NCBI GenBank assembly: GCA_920105625.2
Contig: CAKKTE020000093.1
Coordinates: forward strand, 62,001-126,000
Reading direction: 5' to 3'
From: Clusia tigrina
Lineage: Eukaryota; Arthropoda; Insecta; Diptera; Clusiidae
Length of the DNA: 64,000 bases
Positions 37,084 to 49,690 of the stretch are shown here, piece by piece. The number at the start of each line of letters is the position of its first letter. The first letter of the stretch is position 1. The notes beneath the pieces are model-generated. The model worked only from the letters and a program-made list of their open reading frames with translations, did no database searches and was not told the DNA's origin. The position numbers and the translations under genes are program-made.

Positions 37084-40000
37084 GCGTCATAAAACCTTGA
37101 AATTTTGTAACAATAAAGTTCTCGAGCCTCTTGTCAATTTAAGTTATCGCTCAAAGCTATGAGTCCCAAATCAAACACTGATAAAACTTCAAATGGCCCT
37201 AACTTCTATACGGTACGTCCTACACCTATCAAAGTTTGCAACATACAAATGTTTGTAACTTTTTACTGGAGCGTCATAGAATATTGAAATTTTGTAACAA
37301 TAAAGTATTCGAGCCTCTTGTCAATTTAAGCTTTCGCTCAAGGCTATACTACCCTTGAGTCCCAAATCAAACACTGATAAAACTTCAAATGGCCCTAACT
37401 TCTATACGGTAAGTCCTACACCTATCAAAATTTGCAACATACAAATGCTTGTAACTTTTTACTGGAGCGTCATAAAACCTTGAAATTTTGTAACAATAAA
37501 GGACTCGAGCCTCTTGTCAATTTAAGCTATCGCTCAAAGCTATGCTACCTTTGAGTCCCAAATCAAACACTGATAAAACTTCAAATGGCCCTAACTTCTA
37601 TACCGTATGTCCTACACCTATCAAAGTTTGCAACATACAAATACTTGTATCTTTTTACTGGAGCGTCATAAAACCTTGAAATTTTTAACAATAAAAAACT
37701 CGAGTCTCTTGTCAGTTTTAGCTATCGCTCAAAGCTATGCTACCCTTGAGTCCCAAATCAAACACTGATAAAACTTCAAATGGCACAAAATTCTATACGG
37801 TACGTCCTACACCTATCAAAGTTTGCAACATACATATGGTTGTAACATTTTACTGGAGCGTCATAAAACCTTGAAACAATAAAGTACTCGAGCCTCTTGT
37901 CAACTTAAGCTATCGCTCAAAGCTATGCTACCCTTGAATTCCAAATCAAACACTGACAAAACTTCAAATAGCCCTAACTTCTATACGGTACGTCCTACAC
38001 CAATCAAAGTTTGCAACATACAAATGCTTGTAACTTGTTACTGGAGAGTCATAAAACCTTGAAATTTTGTGACAATAAAGTACTCGAACCTCTTGTCAAT
38101 TCAAGCTATCGCTCAAAGCTATGTTACCCTTGAGTCCCAAATCAAACACTGATAAAACTTCAAATGGCCCTAAGTTCTATACGGTACGTCCTACACCTAT
38201 CAAAGTTTGCAACATAGAAATGCTTGTAACTTTTTACTGGACCGTCATAAAACCTTGAAATTTTGTAACAATAAAGTACTCGAGCCTCTTGTCAATTTAA
38301 GTTATCGCTCAAAGCTATGCTACCCTTGAGTCCCAAATCAAACACTGATAAAACTTCGAATGGCCCTAACTTCTATACGGTACGTCCTACACCTATCAAA
38401 TTTTGCCATATACAAATGCTTGTAACTTTTTACTGGAGCGTCATAAAACCTTGAAATTTTGTAACAATAAAGTACTCGACCTTTTTGTCAATTCAAGCTA
38501 TCGCTCAAAGCTATGCTACCCTTGAGTCCCAAATCAAACACTGATAAAAGTTCAAATGGCCCTAACTTCTATACGGTACGTCCTACACCTATCAAAGTTT
38601 GCAACATACAAATGCTTGTAACTTTGCTGGAGCGTCATAAAACCTTGAAATTTTTTAACAATAAAGTTCTCGAGCCTCTTGTCAATTTAAGTTATCGCTC
38701 AAAGCTATGAGTCCCAAATCAAACACTGATAAAGCTTCAAATGGCCCTAACTTCTATACGGTACGTCCTAAACCTATCAAAGTTTGCAACATACAAATGG
38801 TTGTAACATTTTACGGGAGCGTCATAAAACATTGAAATTTTGTAACAATAAAGTACTCGAGCCTCTTGTCAATTTAAGTTATCGCTCAAAGCTACGCTAC
38901 CCTTGAGTCCCACATCAAACACTGATAAAACTTCAAATAGCCCTAACTTCTATACGGTACATCCTACACCTATCAAAGTTTGCAACATACAAATGCTTGT
39001 AACTTTTTGCTGGAGCGTCATAAAACCTTGAAATTTTGTAACAATAAAGTACGCGAGCCTCTTGTCAATTTAAGCTATCGCTTAAAGCTATGCTACCCTT
39101 GAGTCCCAAATCAAACACTGATAAAACTTCAAATGGCCCTAACTTCTATACGGTATGTCCTACACCTATCAAAGTTTGCAACATACAAATACTTGTAACT
39201 TTTTACTGGAGGGTCATAAAACCTTGAAATTTTTAACAATAAAGAACTCGAGCCTCTTGTCAATTTAAGCTATCGCTCAAAGCTATGCTACCCTTGAGTC
39301 CAAATCAAACGCTGATAAAACTTCAAATGGCCCAAACTTTTATACGGTACGACCTACACCTATGAAAGTTTGCAGCATACAAATGCTTGTAACTTTTTAC
39401 TGGAGCGTCATAAAACCTTGAAATTTTGTAACAATAAAGTACTCGAGCTTCTTGTCAATTTAAGCCATCGCTCAAAGCTATGCTACCCTTGAGTCCCAAA
39501 TCAAACACTGATAAAACTTCAAATGGCCTTAACTTCTATACGTTACGTCCTACACCTATCAAAGTTTGCAACATACAAATGCTTGTAACTTTTTACTGGA
39601 GCGTCATAAAACCTTGAAATTTTGTAACAATAAAGTACTGGAGCCTCTTGTCAATTCAAGCTATCGCTCAAAGCTATGCTACCCTTGAGTCCCAAATCAA
39701 ACACTGATAAAAGTTCAAATGGCCCTAACTTCTATACGGTACGTCCTACACCTATCAAAGTTTGCAACATACAAATGCTTGTAACTTTGCTGGAGCGTCA
39801 TAAAACCTTGAAATTTTGTAACAATAAAGTTCTCGAGCCTCTTGTCAATTTAAGTTATCGCTAAAAGCTATGAATCCCAAATCAAACACAGATAAAACTT
39901 CAAATGGCCCTAACTTCTATACGGTACGTCCTACACCTATCCAAGTTTGCAACATACAAATGGTTGTAACATTTTACTGGAGCGTCATAAAACCTTGAAA

Positions 40001-41347
40001 TTTTGTAACAATAAAGTACTCGAGCCTCTTGTCAATTTAAGCTATCGCTCAAAGCTATGCTACCCTTGAGTCCTAAATCAAACACTGATAAAACTGCAAA
40101 TGGCCCTAACTTCTATACGGTATGTCCTACACCTATCAAAGTTTGCAACATACAAATACTTGTAACTTTTTACTGGAGCGTCATAAAACCTTGAAATTTT
40201 TAACAATAAAGAGCTCGAGCCTCTTGTCAATTTAAGCTATCGCTCAAAGCAATGCTACCCTTGAGTCCCAAATCAAACACTGATAAAACTTCAAATGGCC
40301 CAAACTTCTATACTGTACGTCCTACACCTATCAAAGTTTGCAACATACAAATGCTTGTAACTTTTTACTGGAGCGTCATAAAACCTTGAAATTTTGAAAC
40401 AATAAAGTACTCGAGTCTATTGTCAATTTAAGCTATCGCTCAAAGCTATGCTACCCTTGAGTCCCAAATCAAACACTGATAAAACTTCAAATGGCCCTAA
40501 CTTCTATACGGTACATCCTACACCTATCAAAGTTTGCAACATACAAATGCTTGTAACTTTTTACTGGAGCGTCATAAAACCTTGAAATTTTGAAACAATA
40601 AAGTACTCGAGTCTATTGTCAATTTAAGCTATCGCTCAAAGCTATGCTACCCTTGAGTTCCAAATCAAAGACTGATAAAACTTCAAATGGCCCTAAATTC
40701 TATACGGTGCATCCTACACCTATCAAAGTTTGCAACATACAAAAGCTTGTAACTTTTTACTGGAGCGTCATAAAACCTTGAAATTTTGTAACAATAAAGT
40801 ACTCGAGCCTCTTGTCAATTTAAGCTATCGCTCAAAGCTGCCCTCGAGTCCCAAGTCAAACACTGATAAAACTTCAAATGGCCCTAACTTCTATACTGTA
40901 CGTCCTACACCTATCAAAGTTTGCAACATACAAATGCTTGTAACTTGTTACAGGAGAGTCATAAAACCTTGAAATTTTGTAACAATAAAGTACTCGAGCC
41001 TCTTGTCAATTCAAGCTATCGCTCAAAGCTATGCTACCCTTGAGTCCCAAATCAAACACTAATAAAAGTTCAAATGGCCCTAAGTTCTATACGGAGCATC
41101 CTACACCTATCAAAGTTTGCAACATACAAAAGCTTGTAACTTTTTACTGGAGCGTCATAAAACCTTGAAATTTTGTAAGAATAAAGTACTCGAGCCTCTT
41201 GTCAATTTAAGCTATCGCTCAAAGCTATGCTACCCTTGAGTCTCAAATCAAACACTGATAAAACTTCAAATGGCCCTAACTTCTATACGGTACGTCCTAC
41301 ACCTATCAAAGTTTGCAACATACAAATGCTTGTAAGTTTTTACTGGA
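37084..41347. repeat. 22-mer higher-order repeat, copy 2 (about 4264 bp)
   Basis: This is the tandem copy of 32821-37083. TTTTACGGGAGCG near 34741 matches 38809 at +4068. A monomer present only here (about 39410-39605, GAGCTTCTTGTC with GCCATCGC and TACGTTACG) restores the offset to 4264 for the rest. The two copies thus differ by one monomer gained or lost on each side. The next copy begins at about 41348 but is cut off near 41570 by block Z copy 3. Confidence 0.87.
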
Positions 41348-41580
41348 GCGTCATAAAACCTTGAAATTTTGTAACAATAAAGTTCTCGAGCCTCTTGTCA
41401 ATTTAAGTTATCGCTCAAAGCTATGAGTCCCAAATCAAACACTGATAAAACTTCAAATGGCCCTAACTTCTATACGGTACGTCCTACACCTATCAAAGTT
41501 TGCAACATACAAATGTTTGTAACTTTTTACTGGAGCGTCATAGAATATTGAAATTTTGTAACAATAAAGTATTCGAGCCT
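41348..41580. repeat. Truncated start of a third 22-mer
   Basis: The GTTCTCGAGCC / GCTATGAGTCCC monomer and the following CATAGAATATTG (41539) repeat the start of the 22-mer at +4264. The sequence then switches to block Z variants (GCTACCTTTGAG, TATATCC), while the equivalent site at 37.33 kb continues with GCTTTCGCTCAAGG. The switch is in register with the monomer. Confidence 0.8.
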
Positions 41581-43220
41581 CTTGTCAATTTAAGCTATCG
41601 CTCAAAGCTATGCTACCTTTGAGTCCCAAATCAAACACTGATAAAACTTCAAATGGCCCTAACTTCTATACGGTATATCCTACACCTATCAAAGTTTGCA
41701 ACATACAAATGTTTGTAACTTTTTACTGGAGCGTCATAAAACCTTGAAATTTTGAAACAATAAAGTACTCGAGCCTATTGTCAATTTAAGCTATCGCTCA
41801 AAGCTATGCTACCCTTGAGTCCCAAATCAAACACTGATAAAACTTCAAATGGCCCTAAATTCTATACGCTGCATCCTACACCTATCAAAGTTTGCAACAT
41901 ACAAAAGCTTGTAACTTTTTACTGGAGCGTCATAAAACCTTGAAATTTTGTAACAATAAAGTACTCGAGCCTCTTGTCAATTTAAGTTATCGCTCAAAGC
42001 TATGCTACCCTTGAGTCCCAAATCAAACACTGATAAAACTTCAAATGGCCCTAACTGCTATACGGTACGTCCTACACCTATCAAAGTTTGCAACATACAA
42101 ATGCTTGTAACTTTTTACTGGAGAGTCATGAAACCTTGAAATTTTGTAACAATAAAGTACTCGAGCCTCTTGTCAACTTAAGCTATCGCTCAAAACTATG
42201 CTACCCTTGAATTCCAAATCAAACACTGATAAAACTTCAAATAGCCCTAACTTCTATACGGTACGTCCTACACCTATCAAAGTTTGCAACATACAAATCC
42301 TTGTAACTTGTTACTGGAGAGTCATAAAACCTTGAAATTTTGTAACAATAAAGTACTCGAGCATCTTGTCAATTCAAGCTATCGCTCAAAGCTATACTAC
42401 CCTTGAGTCCCAAATCAAACACTGATAAAAGTTCAAATGGCCCTAAGTTATATACGGTACGTCCTACACCTATCAAAGTTTGCAGCATAGAAATGCTTGT
42501 AACTTTTTACTGTAGCGTCATAAAACCTTGAAATTTTGTAACAATAAAGTACTCGAGCCTCTTGTCAATTTAAGCTATCGCTCAAAGCTATGCTACCCTT
42601 GAGTCCCAAATCAAACACTGATAAAACTTCAAATGGCCCTAACTTCTATACGGTAAGTCCTACACCTATCAAAATTTGCAACATACAAATGCTTGTAACT
42701 TTTTACTGGAGCGTCATAAAACCTTGAAATTTTTAACAATAAAGAAGTCGAGCCTCTTGTCAATTTAAGCTATCGCTCAAAGCTATGCTATTCTTGAGTC
42801 CCAAATCAAACACTGATAAAAGTTCAAATGGCCCTAACTTCTATACGGTACATCCTACACCTATCAAAGTTTGCAACATACAAATGCTTGTAACTTTGCT
42901 GGAGCGTCATAAAACCTTGAAATTTTGTAACAATAAAGTTCTCGAGCCTCTTGTCAATTTAAGTTATCGCTCAAAGCTATGAGTCCCAAATCAAACACTG
43001 ATAAAACTTCAAATGGCCCTAACTTCTATACGGTACGTCCTACACCTATCAAAGTTTGCAACATACAAATGCTTGTAACTTTTTACTGGAGCGTCATAGA
43101 ATATTGAAATTTTGTAACAATAAAGTATTCGAGCCTCTTGTCAATTTAAGCTTTCGCTCAAGGCTATGCTACCCTTGAGTCCCAAATCAAACACTGATAA
43201 AACTTCAAATGGCCCTAACT
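41581..43220. repeat. Block Z, copy 3, with right extension
   Basis: This copy matches 31498-33140 at +10083. Matching markers include AGTCATG at 42124 versus 32041, GGTAAGTCC near 42652 versus 32569, GCTATTCTTGAG near 42785 versus 32702 and CATAGAATATTG at 43095 versus 33012. The match ends where 33.16 kb has GGTAAGTCC and 43.23 kb has GGTACGTCC. It separates the cut 22-mer on its left from the shortened five-mers on its right. Confidence 0.87.
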
Positions 43221-44812
43221 TCTATACGGTACGTCCTACACCTATCAAAGTGTGCAACATACAAATGCTTGTAACTTTGCTGGAGCGTCATAAAACCTTG
43301 AAATTTTGTAACAATAAAGTCCTCGCGCCTCTTGTCAATTTAAGTTATCGCTCAAAGCTATGCTACCCTTGAGTCCCAAATCAAACACTGATAAAACTTC
43401 AAATGGCTCTAACTTCTATACGGTACGTCCTACACCTATCAAAGTTTGCAACATACATATGGTTGTAACATTTTACTGGAGCGTCATAAAACCTTGAAAC
43501 AATAAAGTACTCGAGCCTCTTGTCAACTTAAGCTATCGCTCAAAGCTATGCTACCCTTGAGTCCCAAATCAAACACTGATAAAACTTCAAATGGCCCTAA
43601 GTTCTATACGGTACGTCCTACACCTATCAAAGTTTGCAACATACAAATGCTTGTAACTTTGCTGGAGCGTCATAAAACCTTGAAATTTTGTAACAATAAA
43701 GTCCTCGCGCCTCTTGTCAATTTAAATTATCGCTCAAAGCTATGCTACCCTTGAATTCCAAATCAAACACTGACAAAACTTCAAATAGCCCTAACTTCTA
43801 TACGGTACGTCCTACACCAATCAAAGTTTGCAACATACAAATGCTTGTAATTTTGCTGGAGCGTCATAAAACCTTGAAATTTTGTAACAATAAAGTTCTC
43901 GAGCCTCTTGTCAATTTAAGTTATCGCTCAAAGCTATGAGTCCCAAATCAAACACTGATAAAACTTCAAATGGCCCTAACTTCTATACGGTACGTCCTAC
44001 ACCTATCAAAGTTTGCAACATACAAATGCTTGTAACTTTTTACTGGAGCGTCATAGAATATTGAAATTTTGTAACAATAAAGTATTCGAGCCTCTTGTCA
44101 ATTTAAGCTTTCGCTCAAGGCTATGCTACCCTTGAGTCCCAAATCAAACACTGATAAAACTTCAAATGGCCCTAACTTCTAGACGGTACGTCCTACACCT
44201 ATCAAAGCTTGCAAAATACAAATGCTTGTAACTTTGCTGGAGCGTCATAAAACCTTGAAATTTTGTAACAATAAAGTCCTCGCGCCTCTTGTCAATTTAA
44301 GTTATCGCTCAAAGCTATGCTACCCTTGAGTCCCAAATCAAACACTGATAAAACTTCAAATGGCTCTAACTTCTATACGGTACGTCCTACACCTATCAAA
44401 GTTTGCAACATACATATGGTTGTAACATTTTACTGGAGCGTCATAAAACCTTGAAACAATAAAGTACTCGAGCCTCTTGTCAACTTAAGCTATCGCTCAA
44501 AGCTATGCTACCCTTGAGTCCCAAATCAAACACTGATAAAACTTCAAATGGCCCTAAGTTCTATACGGTACGTCCTACACCTATCAAAGTTTGCAACATA
44601 CAAATGCTTGTAACTTTGCTGGAGCGTCATAAAACCTTGAAATTTTGTAACAATAAAGTCCTCGCGCCTCTTGTCAATTTAAGTTATCGCTCAAAGCTAC
44701 GCTACCCTTGAATTCCAAATCAAACACTGACAAAACTTCAAATAGCCCTAACTTCTATACGGTACGTCCTACACCAATCAAAGTTTGCAACATACAAATG
44801 CTTGTAACTTGT
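42899..44812. repeat. Tandem five-mer of shortened monomers, 957-bp period
   Basis: Monomers start at 42899, 43086, 43280, 43476, 43662 and 43856, with lengths 187, 194, 196, 186 and 194 (sum 957). The same set repeats from 43856 to about 44812. The 187-bp unit has lost CTACCCTT, the 194-bp units have GTAACTTTGCTGG, and the 186-bp unit has CTTGAAACAATAAAG. The mean of 191 bp is the shortest of any domain here. Copies separate at about 44810, where the left has TAATTTTGCTGG and the right TAACTTGTTACTGG. Confidence 0.88.
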
Positions 44813-47770
44813 TACTGGAGAGTCATAAAACCTTGAAATTTTGTGACAATAAAGTACTCGAACCTCTTGTCAATTCAAGCTATCGCTCAAATCTATGTTA
44901 CCCTTGAGTCCCAAATCAAACACTGATAAAACTTCAAATGGCCCTAAGTTCTATACGGTACGTCCTACACCTATCAAAGTTTGCAACATAGAAATGCTTG
45001 TAACTTTTTACTGGACCGTCATAAAACCTTGAAATTTTGTAACAATAAAGTACTCGAGCCTCTTGTCAATTTAAGTTATCGCTCAAAGCTACGCTACCCT
45101 TGAGTCCCAAATCAAACACTGATAAAACTTCGAATGGCCCTAACTTCTATACGGTGCGTCCTACACCTATCAAATTTTGCAATATACAAATGGTTGTAAC
45201 ATTTTACGGGAGCGTCATAAAACATTGAAATTTTGTAACAATAAAGTACTCGAGCCTCTTGTCAATTTAAGTTATCGCTCAAAGCTACGCTACCCTTGAG
45301 TCCCACATCAAACACTGATAAAACTTCAAATAGCCCTAACTTCTATACGGTACATCCTACACCTATCAAAGTTTGCAACATACAAATGCTTGTAACTTTT
45401 TGCTGGAGCGTCATAAAACCTTGAAATTTTGTAACAATAAAGTACGCGAGCCTCTTGTCAATTTAAGCTATCGCTTAAAGCTATGCTACCCTTGAGTCCC
45501 AAATCAAACACTGATAAAACTTCAAATGGCCCTAACTTCTATACGGTATGTCCTACACCTATCAAAGTTTGCAACATACAAATACTTGTAACTTTTTACT
45601 GGAGGGTCATAAAACCTTGAAATTTTTAACAATAAAGAACTCGAGCCTCTTGTCAATTTAAGCTATCGCTCAAAGCTATGCTACCCTTGAGTCCAAATCA
45701 AACGCTGATAAAACTTCAAATGGCCCAAACTTTTATACGGTACGACCTACACCTATGAAAGTTTGCAGCATACAAATGCTTGTAACTTTTTACTGGAGCG
45801 TCATAAAACCTTGAAATTTTGTAACAATAAAGTACTCGAGCTTCTTGTCAATTTAAGCTATCGCTCAAAGCTATGCTACCCTTGAGTCCCAAATCAAACA
45901 CTGATAAAACTTCAAATAGCCTTAACTTCTATACGTTACGTCCTACACCTATCAAAGTTTGCAACATACAAATGCTTGTAACTTTTTACTGGAGCGTCAT
46001 AAAACCTTGAAATTTTGTAACAATAAAGTACTGGAGCCTCTTGTCAATTCAAGCTATCGCTCAAAGCTATGCTACCCTTGAGTCCCAAATCAAACACTGA
46101 TAAAAGTTCAAATGGCCCTAACTTCTATACGGTACGTCCTACACCTATAAAAGTTTGCAACATACAAATGCTTGTAACTTTGCTGGAGCGTCATAAAACC
46201 TTGAAATTTTGTAACAATAAAGTTCTCGAGCCTCTTGTCAATTTAAGTTATCGCTCAAAGCTATGAATCCCAAATCAAACACAGATAAAACTTCAAATGG
46301 CCCTAACTTCTATACGGTACGTCCTACACCTATCCAAGTTTGCAACATACAATTGGTTGTAACATTTTACTGGAGCGTCATAAAACCTTGAAATTTTGTA
46401 ACAATAAAGTACTCGAGCCTCTTGTCAATTTAAGCTATCGCTCAAAGCTATGCTACCCTTGAGTCCTAAATCAAACACTGATAAAACTGCAAATGGCCCT
46501 AACTTCTATACGGTATGTCCTACACCTATCAAAGTTTGCAACATACAAATACTTGTAACTTTTTACTGGAGCGTCATAAAACCTTGAAATTTTTAACAAT
46601 AAAGAGCTCGAGCCTCTTGTCAATTTAAGCTATCGCTTAAAGCAATGCTACCCTTGAGTCCCAAATCAAACACTGATAAAACTTCAAATGGCCCAAACTT
46701 CTATACGGTACGTCCTACACCTATCAAAGTTTGCAACATACAAATGCTTGTAACTTTTTACTGGAGCGTTATAAAACCTTGAAATTTTGAAACAATAAAG
46801 TACTCGAGTCTATTGTCAATTTAAGCTATCGCTCAAAGCTATGCTACCCTTGAGTCCCAAATAAAACACTGATAAAACTTCAAATGGCCCTAACTTCTAT
46901 ACGGTACATCCTACACCTATCAAAGTTTGCAACATACAAATGCTTGTAACTTTTTACTGGAGCGTCATAAAATCTTGAAATTTTGAAACAATAAAGTACT
47001 CGAGTCTATTGTCAATTTAAGCTATCGCTCAAAGCTATGCTACCCTTGAGTCCCAAATCAAAGACTGATAAAACTTCAAATGGCCCTAAATTCTATACGG
47101 TGCATCCTACACCTATCAAAGTTTGCAACATACAAAAGCTTGTAACTTTTTACTGGAGCGTCATAAAACCTTGAAATTTTGTAACAATAAAGTACTCGAG
47201 CCTCTTGTCAATTTAAGCTATCGCTCAAAGCTGCCCTCGAGTCCCAAGTCAAACACTGATAAAACTTCAAATGGCCCTAACTTCTATACTGTACGTCCTA
47301 CACCTATCAAAGTTTGCAACATACAAATGCTTGTAACTTGTTACTGGAGAGTCATAAAACCTTGAAATTTTGTAACAATAAAGTACTCGAGCCTCTTGTC
47401 AATTCAAGCTAGCGCTCAAAGCTATGCTACCCTTGAGTCCCAAATCAAACACTAATAAAAGTTCAAATGGCCCTAAGTTCTATACGGAGCATCCTACACC
47501 TATCAAAGTTTGCAACATACAAAAGCTTGTAACTTTTTACTGGAGCGTCATAAAACCTTGAAATTTTGTAAGAATAAAGTACTCGAGCCTCTTGTCAATT
47601 TAAGCTATCGCTCAAAGCTATGCTACCCTTGAGTCTCAAATCAAACACTGATAAAACTTCAAATGGCCCTAACTTCTATACGGTACGTCCTACACCTATC
47701 AAAGTTTGCAACATACAAATGCTTGTAAGTTTTTACTGGAGCGTCATAAAACCTTGAAATTTTGTAACAA
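44701..47770. repeat. Partial third copy of the 22-mer
   Basis: The start (CTTGAATTCC with ACTGACAAAAC) matches 37927 at +6774. From 45.2 kb the offset is 6393 (TTTTACGGGAGCG near 38809 and 45202), so two monomers of the 22-mer are missing in between. It continues through CAAAGCTGCCCTCGAG at 47227 (40834 in copy 2) and TTGTAAGAATAAAG to about 47770. There GTACTCGAG replaces GTTCTCGAG and the match ends. Confidence 0.85.
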
Positions 47771-49420
47771 TAAAGTACTCGAGCCTCTTGTCAATTTAAG
47801 CTATCGCTCAAAGCTATGCTACCCTTGAGTCCCAAATCAAAAACTGATAAAACTTCAAATGGCCCTATCTTCTATACGGTATGTCCTACACCTATCAAAG
47901 TTTGCAACATATAAATACTTGTAACTTTTTACTGGAGCGTCATAAAACCTTGAAATTTTTAACAATAAAGAACTCGAGCCTCTGGTCAATTTAAGCTATC
48001 GCTCAAAGCTATGCTACCCTTGAGTCTCAAATCAAACACTGATAAAACTTCAAATGGCTCAAACTTCTATACGGTACGTCCTACACCTATCAAAGTTTTC
48101 AACATACAAATGCTTGTATCTTTTTACTGGAGTGTCATAAAATTTTGAAATTTTGTAACAATAAAGTACTCGAGCCTCTTGTCAATTTAAGCTATCGCTC
48201 AAAGCTATGCTACCCTTGAGTCCCAAATCAGACACTGATAAAACTTCAAATGGCCCTAAGTTCTATACGGTGCATCCTACACCTATCAAAGTTTGCAACA
48301 TACAAATGCTTGTAACTTTTTACTGGAGCGTCATGAAACCTTGAAATTTTGAAACAATAAAGCACTCGAGCCTCTTGTCAATTTAAGCTATCGCTCAAAG
48401 CTATGCTACCCTCGAGTCCCAAGTCAAACACTGATAAAACTTCAAATGGCCCTAACTTCTATACTGTACGTCCTACAACTATCAAAGTTTGCAACATACA
48501 AATGCTTGTAACTTTTTATTGGAGGGTCATAAAACCTTGAAATTTTGTAACAATAAAGTACTCGAGCCTCTTGTCAATTTAAGCTATCGCTCAAAGCTAT
48601 GCTACCCTTGAGTCCGAAATCAAACACTGATAAAACTTCAAATGGCCCTAACTTCTATACGGTACGTCCTACACCTATCAAAGTTTGCAACATACAAATG
48701 GTTGTAACATTTTACTGGAGCGTCATAAAACCTTGAAATTTTGTAACAATAAAGTACTCGAGCCTCTTGTCAATTTAAGCTATCGCTCAAAGCTATGCTA
48801 CCATTCAATTCCAAATCAAACACTGATAAAACTTCAAATAGCCCTAACTTCTATACGGTACGTCCTACACTATCAAAGTTTGCAACATACAAATGCTTGT
48901 AACTTGTTACTGGAGAGTCATAAAACCTTGAAATTTTTTAACAATAAAGTACTCGAGCCTCTTGTCAATTCAAGCTATCGCTCAAAGCTATGCTACCCTT
49001 GAGTCCCAAATCAAACACTGATAAAAGTTCAAATGGCCCTAAGTTCTATACGGTACGTCCTACACCTATCAAAGTTTGCAACATAGAAATGCTTGTAACT
49101 TTTTAATGGAGTGTCATAAAACCTTGAAATTTTGTAACAATAAAGTACTCGAGCCTCTTGTCAATTTAAGCTATCGCTCAAAGCTATGCTACCCTTGAGT
49201 CCTAAATCAAACACTGATAAAACTGCAAATGGCCCTAACTTCTATACGGTATGTCCTACACCTATCAAAGTTTGCAACATACAAATACTTGTAACTTTTT
49301 ACTGGAGCGTCATAAAACCTTGAAATTTTTAACAATAAAGAACTCGAGCCTCTTGTCAATTTAAGCTATCGCTCAAAGCAATGCTACCCTTGAGTCCCAA
49401 ATCAAACACTGATAAAACTT
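47120..49420. repeat. Block W, copy 1 (repeated at +11744)
   Basis: From about 47.9 to 49.4 kb the order is GAGCCTCTGGTC, GTTTTCAACATAC, GTCATGAAACC, GGAGGGTC, GGTTGTAACATTTTACTGG, TACACTATCAAAG, TTTTTTAACAATAAAG and TTTTTAATGGAG. It matches 59.65-61.16 kb at +11744, which is 60 monomers (48323 to 60067, 48715 to 60459). The left part, 47.12-47.9 kb, overlaps the end of the 22-mer and is similar to 58.86-59.65 kb. Confidence 0.83.
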
Positions 49421-49690
49421 CAAATGGCCCAAACTTCTATACGGTACGTCCTACACCTATCAAAGTTTGCAATACAAATGCTTGTAACTTTTTACTGGAG
49501 CGTCATAAAACCTTGAAATTTTGAAACAATAAAGTACTCGAGTCTATTGTCAATTTAAGCTATCGCTCAAAGCTATGTTACCCTTGAGTCCCAAATCAAA
49601 CACTGATAAAACTTCAAATGGCCCTAACTTCTATACGGTACATCCTACACCTATCAAAGTTTGCAACATACAAATGCTTGTAACTTTTTA
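49421..49690. repeat. Link monomers before the 10-mer tandem
   Basis: Just over one monomer, with GAAACAATAAAG and GAGTCTATTGTC and a private GCTATGTTACCC, leads into the 10-mer. GCAATACAAATGC near 49470 is a 3-bp loss in the usually constant GCAACATACAAATGC segment. Confidence 0.75.

Noticed and set aside
48685..49002. Longest open frame in the window, 105 residues, plus strand
   Set aside because: It crosses about one and a half satellite monomers and stays open only because of a 2-bp loss (TACACTATCAAAG) and local variants. The other 60-80-residue plus-strand frames repeat the same satellite translation. No evidence of coding.
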